Positions 17,554 to 25,835 of a stretch of DNA of 64,000 nucleotides are shown here, in pieces. Location: positions 1,426,001-1,490,000 of the forward strand of contig NZ_CP041185.1 of assembly GCF_006517255.1 (NCBI RefSeq), written 5' to 3'. A program made the translations under genes and the position numbers. Numbering within the stretch: the first letter of the stretch is position 1; each line of letters opens with the position of its first letter. This DNA comes from Janthinobacterium tructae (GTDB taxonomy: Bacteria; Pseudomonadota; Gammaproteobacteria; Burkholderiales; Burkholderiaceae_D). The notes below the pieces were generated by a model. It did not search any database, had not been told where the DNA came from, and was given only the letters and a program-made list of their open reading frames with translations.

Positions 17554-18187
17554 TGCGCTGCGCGCCCAGCAACGCGTGCTCCCCCTCCTTCAGGGGCGCC
17601 ACGCCGTGGAAGCGCAGGCGGTCGGGGCCGCCCCACACCACCACGTCGCCATGCAGCAAAGGAATGCGGGCCGCCTTGTCGGCCCGCTCGGCGCCGCCGA
17701 ACAGGAAAGTGGCGGGCAGGCCCAGCGAGACGGAAACGATGGGCGCGGTGAAATCGCATTCATCGCGGTCCTGGTGCAGGGCCATGCGCGCACCGGGCGC
17801 ATAACGGTTGACCAGGCAGGCGTCGGGCGTGAAGCCCGGATAGCCGGCCGCCAGCGCCGCCTGCTGCGCCAGGCGCAGGAACACGGGCGGCATCGGCGGC
17901 CAGGGGCGGCCGCTGGCCGGATCGAGCCGCGCATAGCGGTAGCCGCGTCCATCCGTGATCCAGCCCTGGGCGCCGCAATTGCTCATGGCAACGGACATGC
18001 GCAAGCCACCCGGCGTGGCCATGTGGCGCAGGGGCGCCGCCAGCACGATGGCGTGCAGCGCCGGCAGCAGCTCATCCAGATAAGGCAGCGCGAAAGCGCG
18101 CAGCAGGAGCGACGCGGACGAACCGGGCACCAGCGGCGCGGGAGCGGCCGGAGCCTGGTCTTCATCGGCAAACAGGGACAGGTTCAT
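17525..18187 (-). CDS. alkB: alpha-ketoglutarate-dependent DNA repair dioxygenase AlkB
   Basis: 220 residues. The Fe(II) HxD motif is in NRYAPGARMALHQDRDE, the distal His in LRFHGVAPL, and the oxoglutarate-binding RINLTFRKA closes the protein. GWITDGRGYRYA is the substrate-lid motif. It removes methyl lesions (1-meA, 3-meC) from DNA and RNA by oxidation. The gene is convergent with the membrane protein gene, sharing 29 bp at the 3' ends. No Ada-type regulator is nearby. Confidence 0.93.
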   Translation of the reverse strand: MNLSLFADEDQAPAAPAPLVPGSSASLLLRAFALPYLDELLPALHAIVLAAPLRHMATPGGLRMSVAMSNCGAQGWITDGRGYRYARLDPASGRPWPPMPPVFLRLAQQAALAAGYPGFTPDACLVNRYAPGARMALHQDRDECDFTAPIVSVSLGLPATFLFGGAERADKAARIPLLHGDVVVWGGPDRLRFHGVAPLKEGEHALLGAQRINLTFRKAG

Positions 18188-18281
18188 GCCGCCTATTGTA
18201 GGCGCGGCACGGAAAAAGCGCGCGCGGCTGGTCCATGCTGCGCTACAGTAGCGTTTCCAGCCACTACCCGACTCCCTGACG

Positions 18282-18752
18282 ATGGATCACTACGCCGATT
18301 TGCTGCAAACCCTCGCGCAACAGGAAGAATCCCTGCAATTCGAACGCTTCGACAACGACGCCGCGCTGGCCGTGGGCCTGTGGATCGTTGAAGAAGTGCG
18401 CAAGCGGGGCAAGGCCGTCACCGTGAACATCACGCGCAACGGCCAAGTCCTGTTCCACCACGCCATGACGGGCGCCACGGCCGACCAGGCAGACTGGATA
18501 CGCCGCAAGAACCAGACGGTGCAGCGCTTTTGCCACAGCTCCTACTACATGGGCATCTCGTATAAAAGCCGCGGCAGCACCTTCGAAGACGTGAAATACC
18601 TCGACGACATCGAGTATGCGGGCCACGGCGGCGCCTTCCCCTTGCTGATACGCGGCGTGGGACTGGTCGGCACGGTGAGCGTTTCCGGCCTGGCGCAAGC
18701 GGACGACCACGCGCTGGTGGTGGCGGCGCTGCAGGCGCAGCTGGAACGCTAG
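18282..18752 (+). CDS. heme-degrading domain / UPF0303 family protein
   Basis: 156 residues of the GlcG/HbpS-like fold: WIVEEVRKRGKAVTVNI, then the conserved RRKNQTVQRFCHSSYYMGI and the glycine-rich HGGAFPLLIRGVGLVGTVSVSG. Members bind heme or act as redox/stress accessory proteins; no enzyme activity is certain. It is a single gene divergent from alkB and overlaps the racemase gene tail-to-tail by 4 bp. Confidence 0.85.
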   Translation: MDHYADLLQTLAQQEESLQFERFDNDAALAVGLWIVEEVRKRGKAVTVNITRNGQVLFHHAMTGATADQADWIRRKNQTVQRFCHSSYYMGISYKSRGSTFEDVKYLDDIEYAGHGGAFPLLIRGVGLVGTVSVSGLAQADDHALVVAALQAQLER

Positions 18753-19441
18753 GCGGCCAGCGCCCGGCGCAAGGCGGCGCGCGCCAGCAAGCGCGTGGAG
18801 TCGAGCGTCGGCAGCGGCGAATTGGCGTCGCTGATGATCAGCGGGATTTCCGTGCAGCCGAGGATCACGGCGTCGCAGCCCTGCTCTTGCAAGCCGCCGA
18901 GGATGGACAGGAAGCGCGCCACGCTGTCCGCCTTGACGACGCCCGGCACCAGTTCTTCCATGATGATGCGGTTGATCTCGCTGCGTTCGTCCTCGCCGGG
19001 CCGCACGCAAGCGATGCCGCGCGCGGCCAGCCGGTCCGGATACACGGCGCTGTCGACCAGCCAGCGCGTGCCCGTCAGCCCCACTCTTTGAAAACCACGC
19101 GCGGCCGCTTCGGCGGCGACGACGTCCGCGATATGCAGCCACGGCAGCGGCGAACGGGGCGCCATCAGCTCGAATGCCTGGTGAATGGTGTTGTCGGGGC
19201 AGATCAGAAACTCGGCGCCGGCGGCGGCCAGCTTGCGCGCCGACGCCAGCATCAGCTCGGCCACGCCGGCCAGGTCGCCCCCGTTCAGGCAATCCACATA
19301 GCGCGCCAGCGACGGCGTGTGCAGCGTCACTTCCGGATGTGCATACGCTCCCAGTGCATGCGCGCCCTCTTCGCAGATGGTGCGATAGCACAGGGCCGCG
19401 CCTTCGGCCGAACAGCCGACGATACCGATATGTTTGCTCAT
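18749..19441 (-). CDS. aspartate/glutamate racemase family protein
   Basis: 230 residues, two-domain racemase fold. The second catalytic cysteine is in AVILGCTEIPLI. The first site reads LICPDNTIHQAF, with Asp rather than Cys directly before the Asn-Thr pair; a Cys is present two residues earlier. That suggests altered chemistry or a non-amino-acid substrate such as a maleate isomerase or hydantoin-type reaction (inference). It is the last gene of a GntR-SDR-racemase operon; spacing to the SDR gene is 15 nt. Confidence 0.85.
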   Translation of the reverse strand: MSKHIGIVGCSAEGAALCYRTICEEGAHALGAYAHPEVTLHTPSLARYVDCLNGGDLAGVAELMLASARKLAAAGAEFLICPDNTIHQAFELMAPRSPLPWLHIADVVAAEAAARGFQRVGLTGTRWLVDSAVYPDRLAARGIACVRPGEDERSEINRIIMEELVPGVVKADSVARFLSILGGLQEQGCDAVILGCTEIPLIISDANSPLPTLDSTRLLARAALRRALAA

Positions 19442-19456
19442 GATCTTCCTCCTAGA

Positions 19457-20194
19457 TTAAATGCGCTGGCCGCCGTCGATGGGAATTTCCGCGCCCGTGA
19501 TGTACGAGGCGCGCTCGCTGCACAGGAACTCCACCAAATCGGCCACTTCGGCCGTCGTGCCCAGGCGGCGCAGGGGGATTTGCGTGTCGACGATGTGCGA
19601 GGTGCCGGGCGACAGGATGGCCGTGTCGATCTCGCCCGGCGCGATGGCGTTCACGCGCACGTTCAGCGGCGCCATGTCGTTGGCCATTTCGCGCGTCAGC
19701 GACGCCAGCGCCGCCTTCGAGCTGGCGTAGGCGGAACCGGCAAACGGATGTACGCGGTAGCCGGCGATCGAGCACAGGTTCACGACGGCACCGTGCGCAT
19801 TCGACAATTCCTGCGCAAAGCCGCGCGTCAGCGCCAGCGGCGCAAAGAAATTCGTGTTGTACATTTCTTGCCAGGTCTGCATGTCGGTGGTCAGCGAATT
19901 GACGCGCGAGCCGCCCGGCCCCTTCGGCGACACGCCCGCATTGTTCACCAGCGCGTGCAGCTTCGAGTCGCCCAGCATGGGGCGCAGGGTGTCGACCATC
20001 TGCCCGATCTGGCTTAAATCCGACAGATCCATGCACACATGCGTGTTGTGTTCCTGGCTGCGCGGGCAGCCGCCGGGAATCGGGCTGCGCGAGACGGTGA
20101 TGACGCGCCAGCCCAGGCTGCGGAAGCGTTCGGCCACGGCGTGGCCGATGCCGCGGCTGGCGCCCGTGACGATGGCGGTTTTTTGTTCACTCAT
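19457..20194 (-). CDS. short-chain dehydrogenase/reductase
   Basis: 245 residues, classical SDR. Cofactor motif TGASRGIG, structural NNAGVS, catalytic Ser in NLCSIAGYR and YxxxK in AYASSKAAL, and the C-terminal NAIAPGEIDT. The ATG at 20194 is supported by AAGGAAG; the frame is open upstream but without a start signal. It overlaps the 3' end of the GntR gene by 8 bp. Together with the racemase it probably acts on a small chiral hydroxy or amino acid controlled by the GntR protein (inference). Confidence 0.9.
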   Translation of the reverse strand: MSEQKTAIVTGASRGIGHAVAERFRSLGWRVITVSRSPIPGGCPRSQEHNTHVCMDLSDLSQIGQMVDTLRPMLGDSKLHALVNNAGVSPKGPGGSRVNSLTTDMQTWQEMYNTNFFAPLALTRGFAQELSNAHGAVVNLCSIAGYRVHPFAGSAYASSKAALASLTREMANDMAPLNVRVNAIAPGEIDTAILSPGTSHIVDTQIPLRRLGTTAEVADLVEFLCSERASYITGAEIPIDGGQRI

Positions 20195-20939
20195 GTTCTT
20201 CCTTGTTCTGTTCTTGTTCGGTTGGGCCGGCGTGGATGCGCTCCTGGCGCATGACATAGGCCAGCATCTGCGTCCCGCCGTCGAGGATGTCCTGTTCGAT
20301 GGCGCGCCGCGCGGCCGCGCTGTCGCGCTGGCGCAGCGCGCTGATGATGGCGTGGTGGTGGCCGACCCGCATGTCGGGCGAAAAACTGGCGTAGCCGGCG
20401 GCGATCAGGGGCGCCGTCTGCATCCACAGGTGGTCGACGAAGCGTTTCAGGGTCGGCATGCCGGCCGCCTGCGCCAGCGCAAGGTGAAACGCCTGGTTGC
20501 ATTGCAGGGCCGCCGCCAGGTCGTGCCGCGCGATGGCCTCTTCATTGGCCTGCAGCAGGCGTTCCAGGTCGGCCAGGGTGGCGGCGTCGATGCGCTGCGC
20601 CGCCTCGAATGCGCCCAGCCCTTCCAGTTCCAGGCGCAGCGCGCGGATTTCCAGGTAGCGCGCCACGCTGAGCACGGGCACGCGGAAGTCGCGCGGCGAG
20701 CGCAGCACCAGCGCCTCTTCCTGCACCAGTTGCAGCATGGCGTCGCGCACGGGCGTGACGCTGGTGCCGAGCTGGAGCGCCAGTTCGCGGATGCGCAGCC
20801 GGTCATTCGGCTGGAAGCGCCCCGCCGCCAGCGCGTCGCGCAGCATCGCATAGACGGATTTGCCCAGGTTGACGTGCACCAGGCTGTCCAGGGAATGGTT
20901 CATAGGCATTTTCAGATTTTTCAGATTATGATGCATCAT
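20187..20939 (-). CDS. GntR/FCD-family regulator
   Basis: Up to 250 residues: wHTH (residues about 25-90; RIRELALQLGTSVTPVRDAM) and an FCD effector domain whose metal-site residues appear in LQCNQAFHLALAQA and RVGHHHAIISAL. The longest start (MMHH...) coincides exactly with a perfect palindrome, so translation may instead begin at the ATG at 20909 or 20903. It is first in the operon with the SDR and racemase genes and is presumably their ligand-responsive repressor. Confidence 0.88.
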   Translation of the reverse strand: MMHHNLKNLKMPMNHSLDSLVHVNLGKSVYAMLRDALAAGRFQPNDRLRIRELALQLGTSVTPVRDAMLQLVQEEALVLRSPRDFRVPVLSVARYLEIRALRLELEGLGAFEAAQRIDAATLADLERLLQANEEAIARHDLAAALQCNQAFHLALAQAAGMPTLKRFVDHLWMQTAPLIAAGYASFSPDMRVGHHHAIISALRQRDSAAARRAIEQDILDGGTQMLAYVMRQERIHAGPTEQEQNKEEHE

Positions 20940-20940
20940 A
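20927..20940. promoter_or_regulatory. perfect 14-bp palindrome, likely GntR operator
   Basis: TATGATGCATCATA is its own reverse complement and spans the first candidate start codon of the GntR gene. Such placement fits autoregulation of the operon. Operator identity is inferred. Confidence 0.5.
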
Positions 20941-21038
20941 CATCAACGCATAAAACAGTGTTTTTCCAGACGTGCGCCGCAGGCAGGAAACACCGCCAGC
21001 ACGTACAATCAGCCGCCACCGTATCGAAAGGAGCGCAC

Positions 21039-21491
21039 TTGAACTGGGATTATCCGCACGCCCACACCCTGCCCGTCACACCCGAAGCGGGCGACATCGA
21101 TGGCTTGCAGCACACCAACAACGCCGTGTATGTGCGCTGGTGCGAGCATATCGCCTGGCACCACTCGGCCACGCTGGGACTGGACCTGGACGATTACCGG
21201 CGCCTGGACCGGGCCATGGCGATACGCCGCGGCGAATACGACTACCTGCTGCCGACGCGGGCCGGCGAAGCGCTGACCCTGGCCACCTGGCTGTGCGCCA
21301 GCGACGGCCGCTCCAGCATGGAACGGCGCTTCCAGCTGATCCGCGACAGCGACGGCGCCACCGTCGTGCGCGCACGCTGGGAATTGATTTGCATCGAATT
21401 GAGCAGCGGCCGCGCGCGCCGCCTGCCGCCCGAGTTTCTGGCCGTGTACGAGCCGGCCATCGTGGCGGCGCGTCAACCGGTGCAGGCTTAG
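21039..21491 (+). CDS. acyl-CoA thioesterase, 4-hydroxybenzoyl-CoA type
   Basis: 150-residue hotdog-fold protein. The signature DIDGLQHTNNAVYVRWCEHI contains the catalytic Asp and the HxNN found in the 4HBT/YbgC group. A TTG start at 21039 is chosen because AAAGGAG lies 6 nt upstream and no ATG is available before the conserved core. It hydrolyses an acyl-CoA thioester; chain specificity is unknown. It overlaps the DUF1275 gene tail-to-tail so that both stop codons share bases. Confidence 0.85.
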   Translation: MNWDYPHAHTLPVTPEAGDIDGLQHTNNAVYVRWCEHIAWHHSATLGLDLDDYRRLDRAMAIRRGEYDYLLPTRAGEALTLATWLCASDGRSSMERRFQLIRDSDGATVVRARWELICIELSSGRARRLPPEFLAVYEPAIVAARQPVQA

Positions 21492-22171
21492 GCGGCCTGG
21501 CGTGCCGGCTCCAGCGCGATCAGCACCAGCAAAATGGCCAGCGGCACGGCCAGCGCGGCAAAACCCACGGCCAGGTAGGCAAAGGCGGCCAGGATGGCGC
21601 CCACGGCAAAGCCCAGCAAGGGCCAGAAGCATTTGACGCAGCGCTCGCGCGTGGCGCCATCGGCCGCGCCGCGCAGCACGTCGACCGTATCGATCACCAA
21701 TTGCGTGACGTTGCCCGTCATCATGGACGTGGGCGCCAGGTGCGCCAGCAGCAACCGGCTGATGGCGCTGTGCGCACCCATGGCCGCCGCGCCGAACAGG
21801 CCGGCCGCCATCGCCAGCGCGCCCGGCTGCGCCGCCAGCGGTTCGGCCAGCACGCCAGACACCATGAAACCGAGCAGCAGCGCCAGCTCCAGCAGCAGCG
21901 CCAGGCGCAGCGCCGGTCCGCCGCGGCGCTCGACCGCCACGCTCAGGAGCCGCGTCGCCGCCACGCCCACGATAAACGCAGGGAAGGCCAGCAGCTTGAG
22001 GGCTATCGAGGCATGCGTGGCATTGGCCAGCGCCGCGCCGATCAACACGAAATTGCCCGTCACATGGGCCGTGAACAGGCCGAACAGGGCGACAAAGCCC
22101 AGGGTATCGACATAGCCGGCCAAAAAGCCCAGGCTGATCGCTTGCAAACGGCTACGCTGCGCAAGATGCAT
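21488..22171 (-). CDS. YoaK/DUF1275 family membrane protein
   Basis: 227 residues, about six helices, with the family hallmark GYVDTLGFVALFGLFTAHVT near the N-terminus and PTSMMTGNVTQLVID. ATG at 22171 is set by AAGGAG 5 nt upstream. The family is a conserved inner-membrane group of unknown function. Convergent with the thioesterase gene; no operon partner. Confidence 0.88.
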   Translation of the reverse strand: MHLAQRSRLQAISLGFLAGYVDTLGFVALFGLFTAHVTGNFVLIGAALANATHASIALKLLAFPAFIVGVAATRLLSVAVERRGGPALRLALLLELALLLGFMVSGVLAEPLAAQPGALAMAAGLFGAAAMGAHSAISRLLLAHLAPTSMMTGNVTQLVIDTVDVLRGAADGATRERCVKCFWPLLGFAVGAILAAFAYLAVGFAALAVPLAILLVLIALEPARQAA

Positions 22172-22360
22172 GCATGCTCCTTGAAATTTATCATCATGAT
22201 ACCGTGCCGCCGGCGCTGCCTGCAGCGCTTTTGCGCGCCGTTCGGCGAAGATGCGGGGCTTTTCTTGCGCCTCCGCAGTGCAACATGCATTTCGCTCCTG
22301 CTTTGCGCGCCCATGCTTTAGAATCAGCGACCTCAGCCCCGTAAAAACAGGATAAAACAT

Positions 22361-23725
22361 ATGACGGCAGTCGGGAATACCGAACCACAAGAGCTCAAGC
22401 GCGGCCTGAAAAGCCGCCACATCCAGCTCATCGCCTTGGGCGGCGCCATCGGCACCGGCCTGTTTCTGGGCATCGCGCAAACCATCAAGATGGCCGGCCC
22501 TTCAGTGCTGCTGGGCTATGCCATCGCCGGTGTGATCGCCTTCCTGATCATGCGCCAGCTGGGCGAGATGGTGGTCGACGAACCGGTCGCCGGCTCCTTC
22601 AGCTACTTCGCCGACAAATACTGCGGCCACCTGCCCGGCTTCCTGTCGGGCTGGAATTACTGGGTACTGTATATACTCGTCAGCATGGCCGAGTTGACGG
22701 CCGTCGGCATCTATGTGCAGTACTGGTGGCCGGGCGTGCCGACCTGGGTCTCGGCGCTGATCTTCTTTTGCGCCATCAACGCCATCAGCCTGCTGAACGT
22801 GAAAGCCTTTGGCGAAATGGAATTCTGGTTCGCCATCATCAAGGTGGTCGCCATCATCGGCATGATCGTCTTCGGCGCTTACCTGCTTGCCTCCGGCGAC
22901 GCGGGCCCGCAAGCGTCGGTGGCCAACCTGTGGCAGCACGGCGGCTTCTTCCCGAATGGCTGGCAGGGCCTGGTGATGGCCATGGCCGTCATCATGTTCT
23001 CGTTCGGCGGCCTGGAACTGGTGGGCATCACGGCGGCCGAAGCGGATGACCCGAGCACGACGATTCCACGCGCCACCAACCAGGCCATCTACCGCATCCT
23101 GATCTTTTACATCGGCGCACTGGGCATTTTGTTGTCGCTGTACCCGTGGCAAAACGTCGTCACCGGCGGCAGCCCCTTCGTGCTGATCTTCCATGCGCTC
23201 GACAGCAACCTGGTGGCCACGGCCCTGAACGTGGTGGTGCTGACTGCCGCCCTGTCCGTCTACAACAGCGGTGTGTACTGCAACACGCGCATGCTGTTCG
23301 GCCTGGCCAAGCAAGGCAATGCGCCGCGCGCGCTGCTGCACTTGAACCGCCGCGGCGTGCCTTTGGCGGCGCTGGGCGTGTCGGCCCTGGCGACGGGCGC
23401 CTGCGTGGTGGTCAATTACTTCATGCCGGGCGAAGCGTTCGAAGTACTGATGGGACTCGTGGTCTCGGCGCTGATCATCAACTGGGCCATGATCAGCTGG
23501 ATCCATTTGCGCTTCCGCGCGCAGAAAAAAATCGAAGGCAAGACGACCTTGTTCCAGAGCCTGGGCTACCCATTCACCAACTACCTGTGCCTGGTCTTCC
23601 TGGCCGGTATTCTGGTGATCATGTACCTGACGCCGGGCCTGCGCATCTCCGTCTACCTGATCCCCGTCTGGCTAGGCGCCCTGGGCGTCGGTTACCGGGT
23701 CAGGCAAAGCAAGGCCAAAGCCTGA
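22361..23725 (+). CDS. APC-family amino acid permease, AroP/PheP-like
   Basis: 454 residues, 12 helices. The opening LKSRHIQLIALGGAIGTGLF is the consensus of the AroP/PheP/GABA permease subfamily, and PVAGSFSYFADKYCG and FSFGGLELVGITAAEADDP follow the same pattern. It probably imports aromatic or other neutral amino acids with protons; specificity is inferred only from overall resemblance. A strong terminator follows. No regulator is adjacent. Confidence 0.9.
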   Translation: MTAVGNTEPQELKRGLKSRHIQLIALGGAIGTGLFLGIAQTIKMAGPSVLLGYAIAGVIAFLIMRQLGEMVVDEPVAGSFSYFADKYCGHLPGFLSGWNYWVLYILVSMAELTAVGIYVQYWWPGVPTWVSALIFFCAINAISLLNVKAFGEMEFWFAIIKVVAIIGMIVFGAYLLASGDAGPQASVANLWQHGGFFPNGWQGLVMAMAVIMFSFGGLELVGITAAEADDPSTTIPRATNQAIYRILIFYIGALGILLSLYPWQNVVTGGSPFVLIFHALDSNLVATALNVVVLTAALSVYNSGVYCNTRMLFGLAKQGNAPRALLHLNRRGVPLAALGVSALATGACVVVNYFMPGEAFEVLMGLVVSALIINWAMISWIHLRFRAQKKIEGKTTLFQSLGYPFTNYLCLVFLAGILVIMYLTPGLRISVYLIPVWLGALGVGYRVRQSKAKA

Positions 23726-23746
23726 CGCGACACCTTCGCGCCAAAG

Positions 23747-23782
23747 AAAAAGCCCGCCTTCTTGCGAAGACGGGCTTTTTTT
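23747..23782. terminator. intrinsic terminator after permease gene
   Basis: Stem AGCCCG...CGGGCT with an inner CTTC/GAAG extension and a TTGC loop, followed by a run of seven T on the plus strand and preceded by a run of A. It can therefore also stop transcription of the convergent minus-strand gene. Confidence 0.88.
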
Positions 23783-23789
23783 CCGCACG

Positions 23790-25412
23790 CTATGCGCCGG
23801 CCGCCCCATTCTTGGCTTCCTGTGCCGCGGGCATGGCGTCCCCCTGCCACGGGCTGATCCACTGACCGGGATAGGATTGCAGCATGATATCGTCGTTCAG
23901 TGTCAGCAAATCCTGTTTGTGCCGCTCGGCCCTTCCCTCGACAGTCTCGTCCGTGGTACCCGTCTTGTAAGGCCACAGCAGCGTGAGCAAGTCGCGCTGC
24001 ACCGAATGCTGGGTCGGCGTGGTCGTGTCCGACTCCAGCTTGCCCATCACATATGTCATGACATGCGTGGACTGGGTGGCTGTTTGTTGCAGGCTCGCTT
24101 TGACCAGCTTGCCTTCCTTGTAGGCCAGTTGCGCATCGCTGCTGGCCGTGTCTTCGATCTGGTGGTAGGTGTAATTCTGTGATTCCACCGCTTCCGTCAA
24201 GCGCAACGGCACGCCGGGGATCAAGGGCATGTGGAAGCTGGCGCTCAGCTTTGATTGCTGCTGCTGCCGGATCGAGCGCTCGTCCTGGCTGGCGCCGGCC
24301 AGGGTCGTCTGTTGCGACAGTTCATAGTTGAAGCCATCCGTTTCCGCCAGGCGCATGGAATTGCCCGATTTCGGCGTTTGCGACACCGAAGCGCTGAAGT
24401 CCGCCATGCCGGTCAGGATCGCCTTGTCCTCGGCGGCCAGGCGCCACTTGCCCGCCGCCGGTACGCCGCGCGCATCCTGCGGCGCGGCGGCGTTGCTGTG
24501 CAAGGCGCCAAACGCATCCTTGAACATCGACATCAGCGCCGGATCGCCATGCCCACGCGACGCGGCCTGGCCGATCTGCTTCATATAACTGCTCATGGCC
24601 TTGGCCTGCTGTTCCTGGCTGCCCAGGGCATTGAGCTTGCTGGCGTCCACCTTCACGTCCAGCGATCCGGCCACGCCCTTGAAGCTGACCTTGCGCTGCG
24701 CGCTGTCGGCCTGGAAGTCCAGCGTCTGCGTGCTTTGCGGCTCGGTGCGCACTTTCACTTCCGCGTGCAAGTTCACCGACGCCAGCACGTTCTGGTCAAA
24801 TTGCATCAGACCGCTCAAGCTGATCTTCGGCTGGCCCTGCGCCATGCCATCGATGGCTTCCTGGAAGGCCTGCGCCAGGCCGCCCAGCGCGCCGGCCTCG
24901 GCCTCGCTGAGTTCGCCGCTCGTGCTCATGCGCACGGCCAGGCCATCGTCCTGGCTATCGAGCGACAGCTTGACCTCCACGCCGCTCCTGGTGGTGATGC
25001 CGAGAGTGACCTTGTCTTCGCCATTGCCGTGCAAGCTGGCCGCTTGCATGGCCCCGATGTCGCTATAGGTATTCGGTTCCATGCGCGGCGGCGACTGCTG
25101 TACCGCCTGCGACACATTGCGCACGCCCCCCTTGATCTGCTCCAGCAAGCTCGCGCCAAGGCCGGCGAAACGGCCGCCAACCGTGCGCGAAAAAAAGTTT
25201 TTCGCCATTTGCTCGCTGACGCCATCTTGCGCAGGGCTTTCCCATATCTTCGGCGACGGCGTCAGGTCGGCGGTGGCTTGCCTGGTCCCGATGGCAACGA
25301 TGGAAGACGGACTTGGCGCCGGAGACGGCGCGGCATCGGTCTTGTTGGCCGCGGCACTGAGCGCGCGGGACGGACTTGGATTCCAGCTCGGGATCGAGGA
25401 GACGGAGGTCAT
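23790..25412 (-). CDS. large hypothetical protein (540 residues)
   Basis: 540 residues. The first 60 are low-complexity Ser/Pro/Ala (PSPAPSPSSIVAIG), the rest is polar and Gln/Ser-rich with regular alternation typical of beta or helical repeats (VKLSLDSQDDGLAVRMSTSG). No signal peptide or membrane helix. I recognise no family. The gene stands alone, with a shared terminator on one side and a 420-bp gap on the other. Its composition would fit a secreted or surface-associated protein exported without a Sec signal, but that is only a guess. Confidence 0.7.
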   Translation of the reverse strand: MTSVSSIPSWNPSPSRALSAAANKTDAAPSPAPSPSSIVAIGTRQATADLTPSPKIWESPAQDGVSEQMAKNFFSRTVGGRFAGLGASLLEQIKGGVRNVSQAVQQSPPRMEPNTYSDIGAMQAASLHGNGEDKVTLGITTRSGVEVKLSLDSQDDGLAVRMSTSGELSEAEAGALGGLAQAFQEAIDGMAQGQPKISLSGLMQFDQNVLASVNLHAEVKVRTEPQSTQTLDFQADSAQRKVSFKGVAGSLDVKVDASKLNALGSQEQQAKAMSSYMKQIGQAASRGHGDPALMSMFKDAFGALHSNAAAPQDARGVPAAGKWRLAAEDKAILTGMADFSASVSQTPKSGNSMRLAETDGFNYELSQQTTLAGASQDERSIRQQQQSKLSASFHMPLIPGVPLRLTEAVESQNYTYHQIEDTASSDAQLAYKEGKLVKASLQQTATQSTHVMTYVMGKLESDTTTPTQHSVQRDLLTLLWPYKTGTTDETVEGRAERHKQDLLTLNDDIMLQSYPGQWISPWQGDAMPAAQEAKNGAAGA

Positions 25413-25835
25413 GGGTCTTATGCCTTGCTAAACGAAGATCGGTGATTGGATAAAAGATGCATAACTTTCATTTTTTGATAACTATTTACCTTCAAACACT
25501 CCCTGGCTTGCACGGAGAAAGGGACGGGGCACATCTGAAACGCTAAGCAGACACAGCTATAACGACGTGAAAGGTGAAATCATGAGCGCAAAGTAGCATG
25601 AAAATTTTTCATTCCTGATGCAACTCACACTGCGCCGCCACACCTGCGCCCGCGCGCGTTCGCCATCTAACTCAATCTGAACTGTTGCCGCAAGTAAATT
25701 TCTACTGTTGCTCTAATGCTGAAAGTGACTTTGTGTGACATTCCACCTGCCCTCAATCACTATGATCGTTGAGTGCTTCACGATAAATCCGCATTAGCTT
25801 ATGCGAAACGGCAAGCATAGCCCTAAGGAGGCAGC
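25413..25835. promoter_or_regulatory. intergenic region before chemoreceptor gene
   Basis: About 420 bp, AT-richer than the genes beside it. It contains the promoters of the divergent orphan and chemoreceptor genes. The only unambiguous element is the strong ribosome site AAGGAGG just before the receptor ATG. No repeats or RNA genes were seen. Confidence 0.5.
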
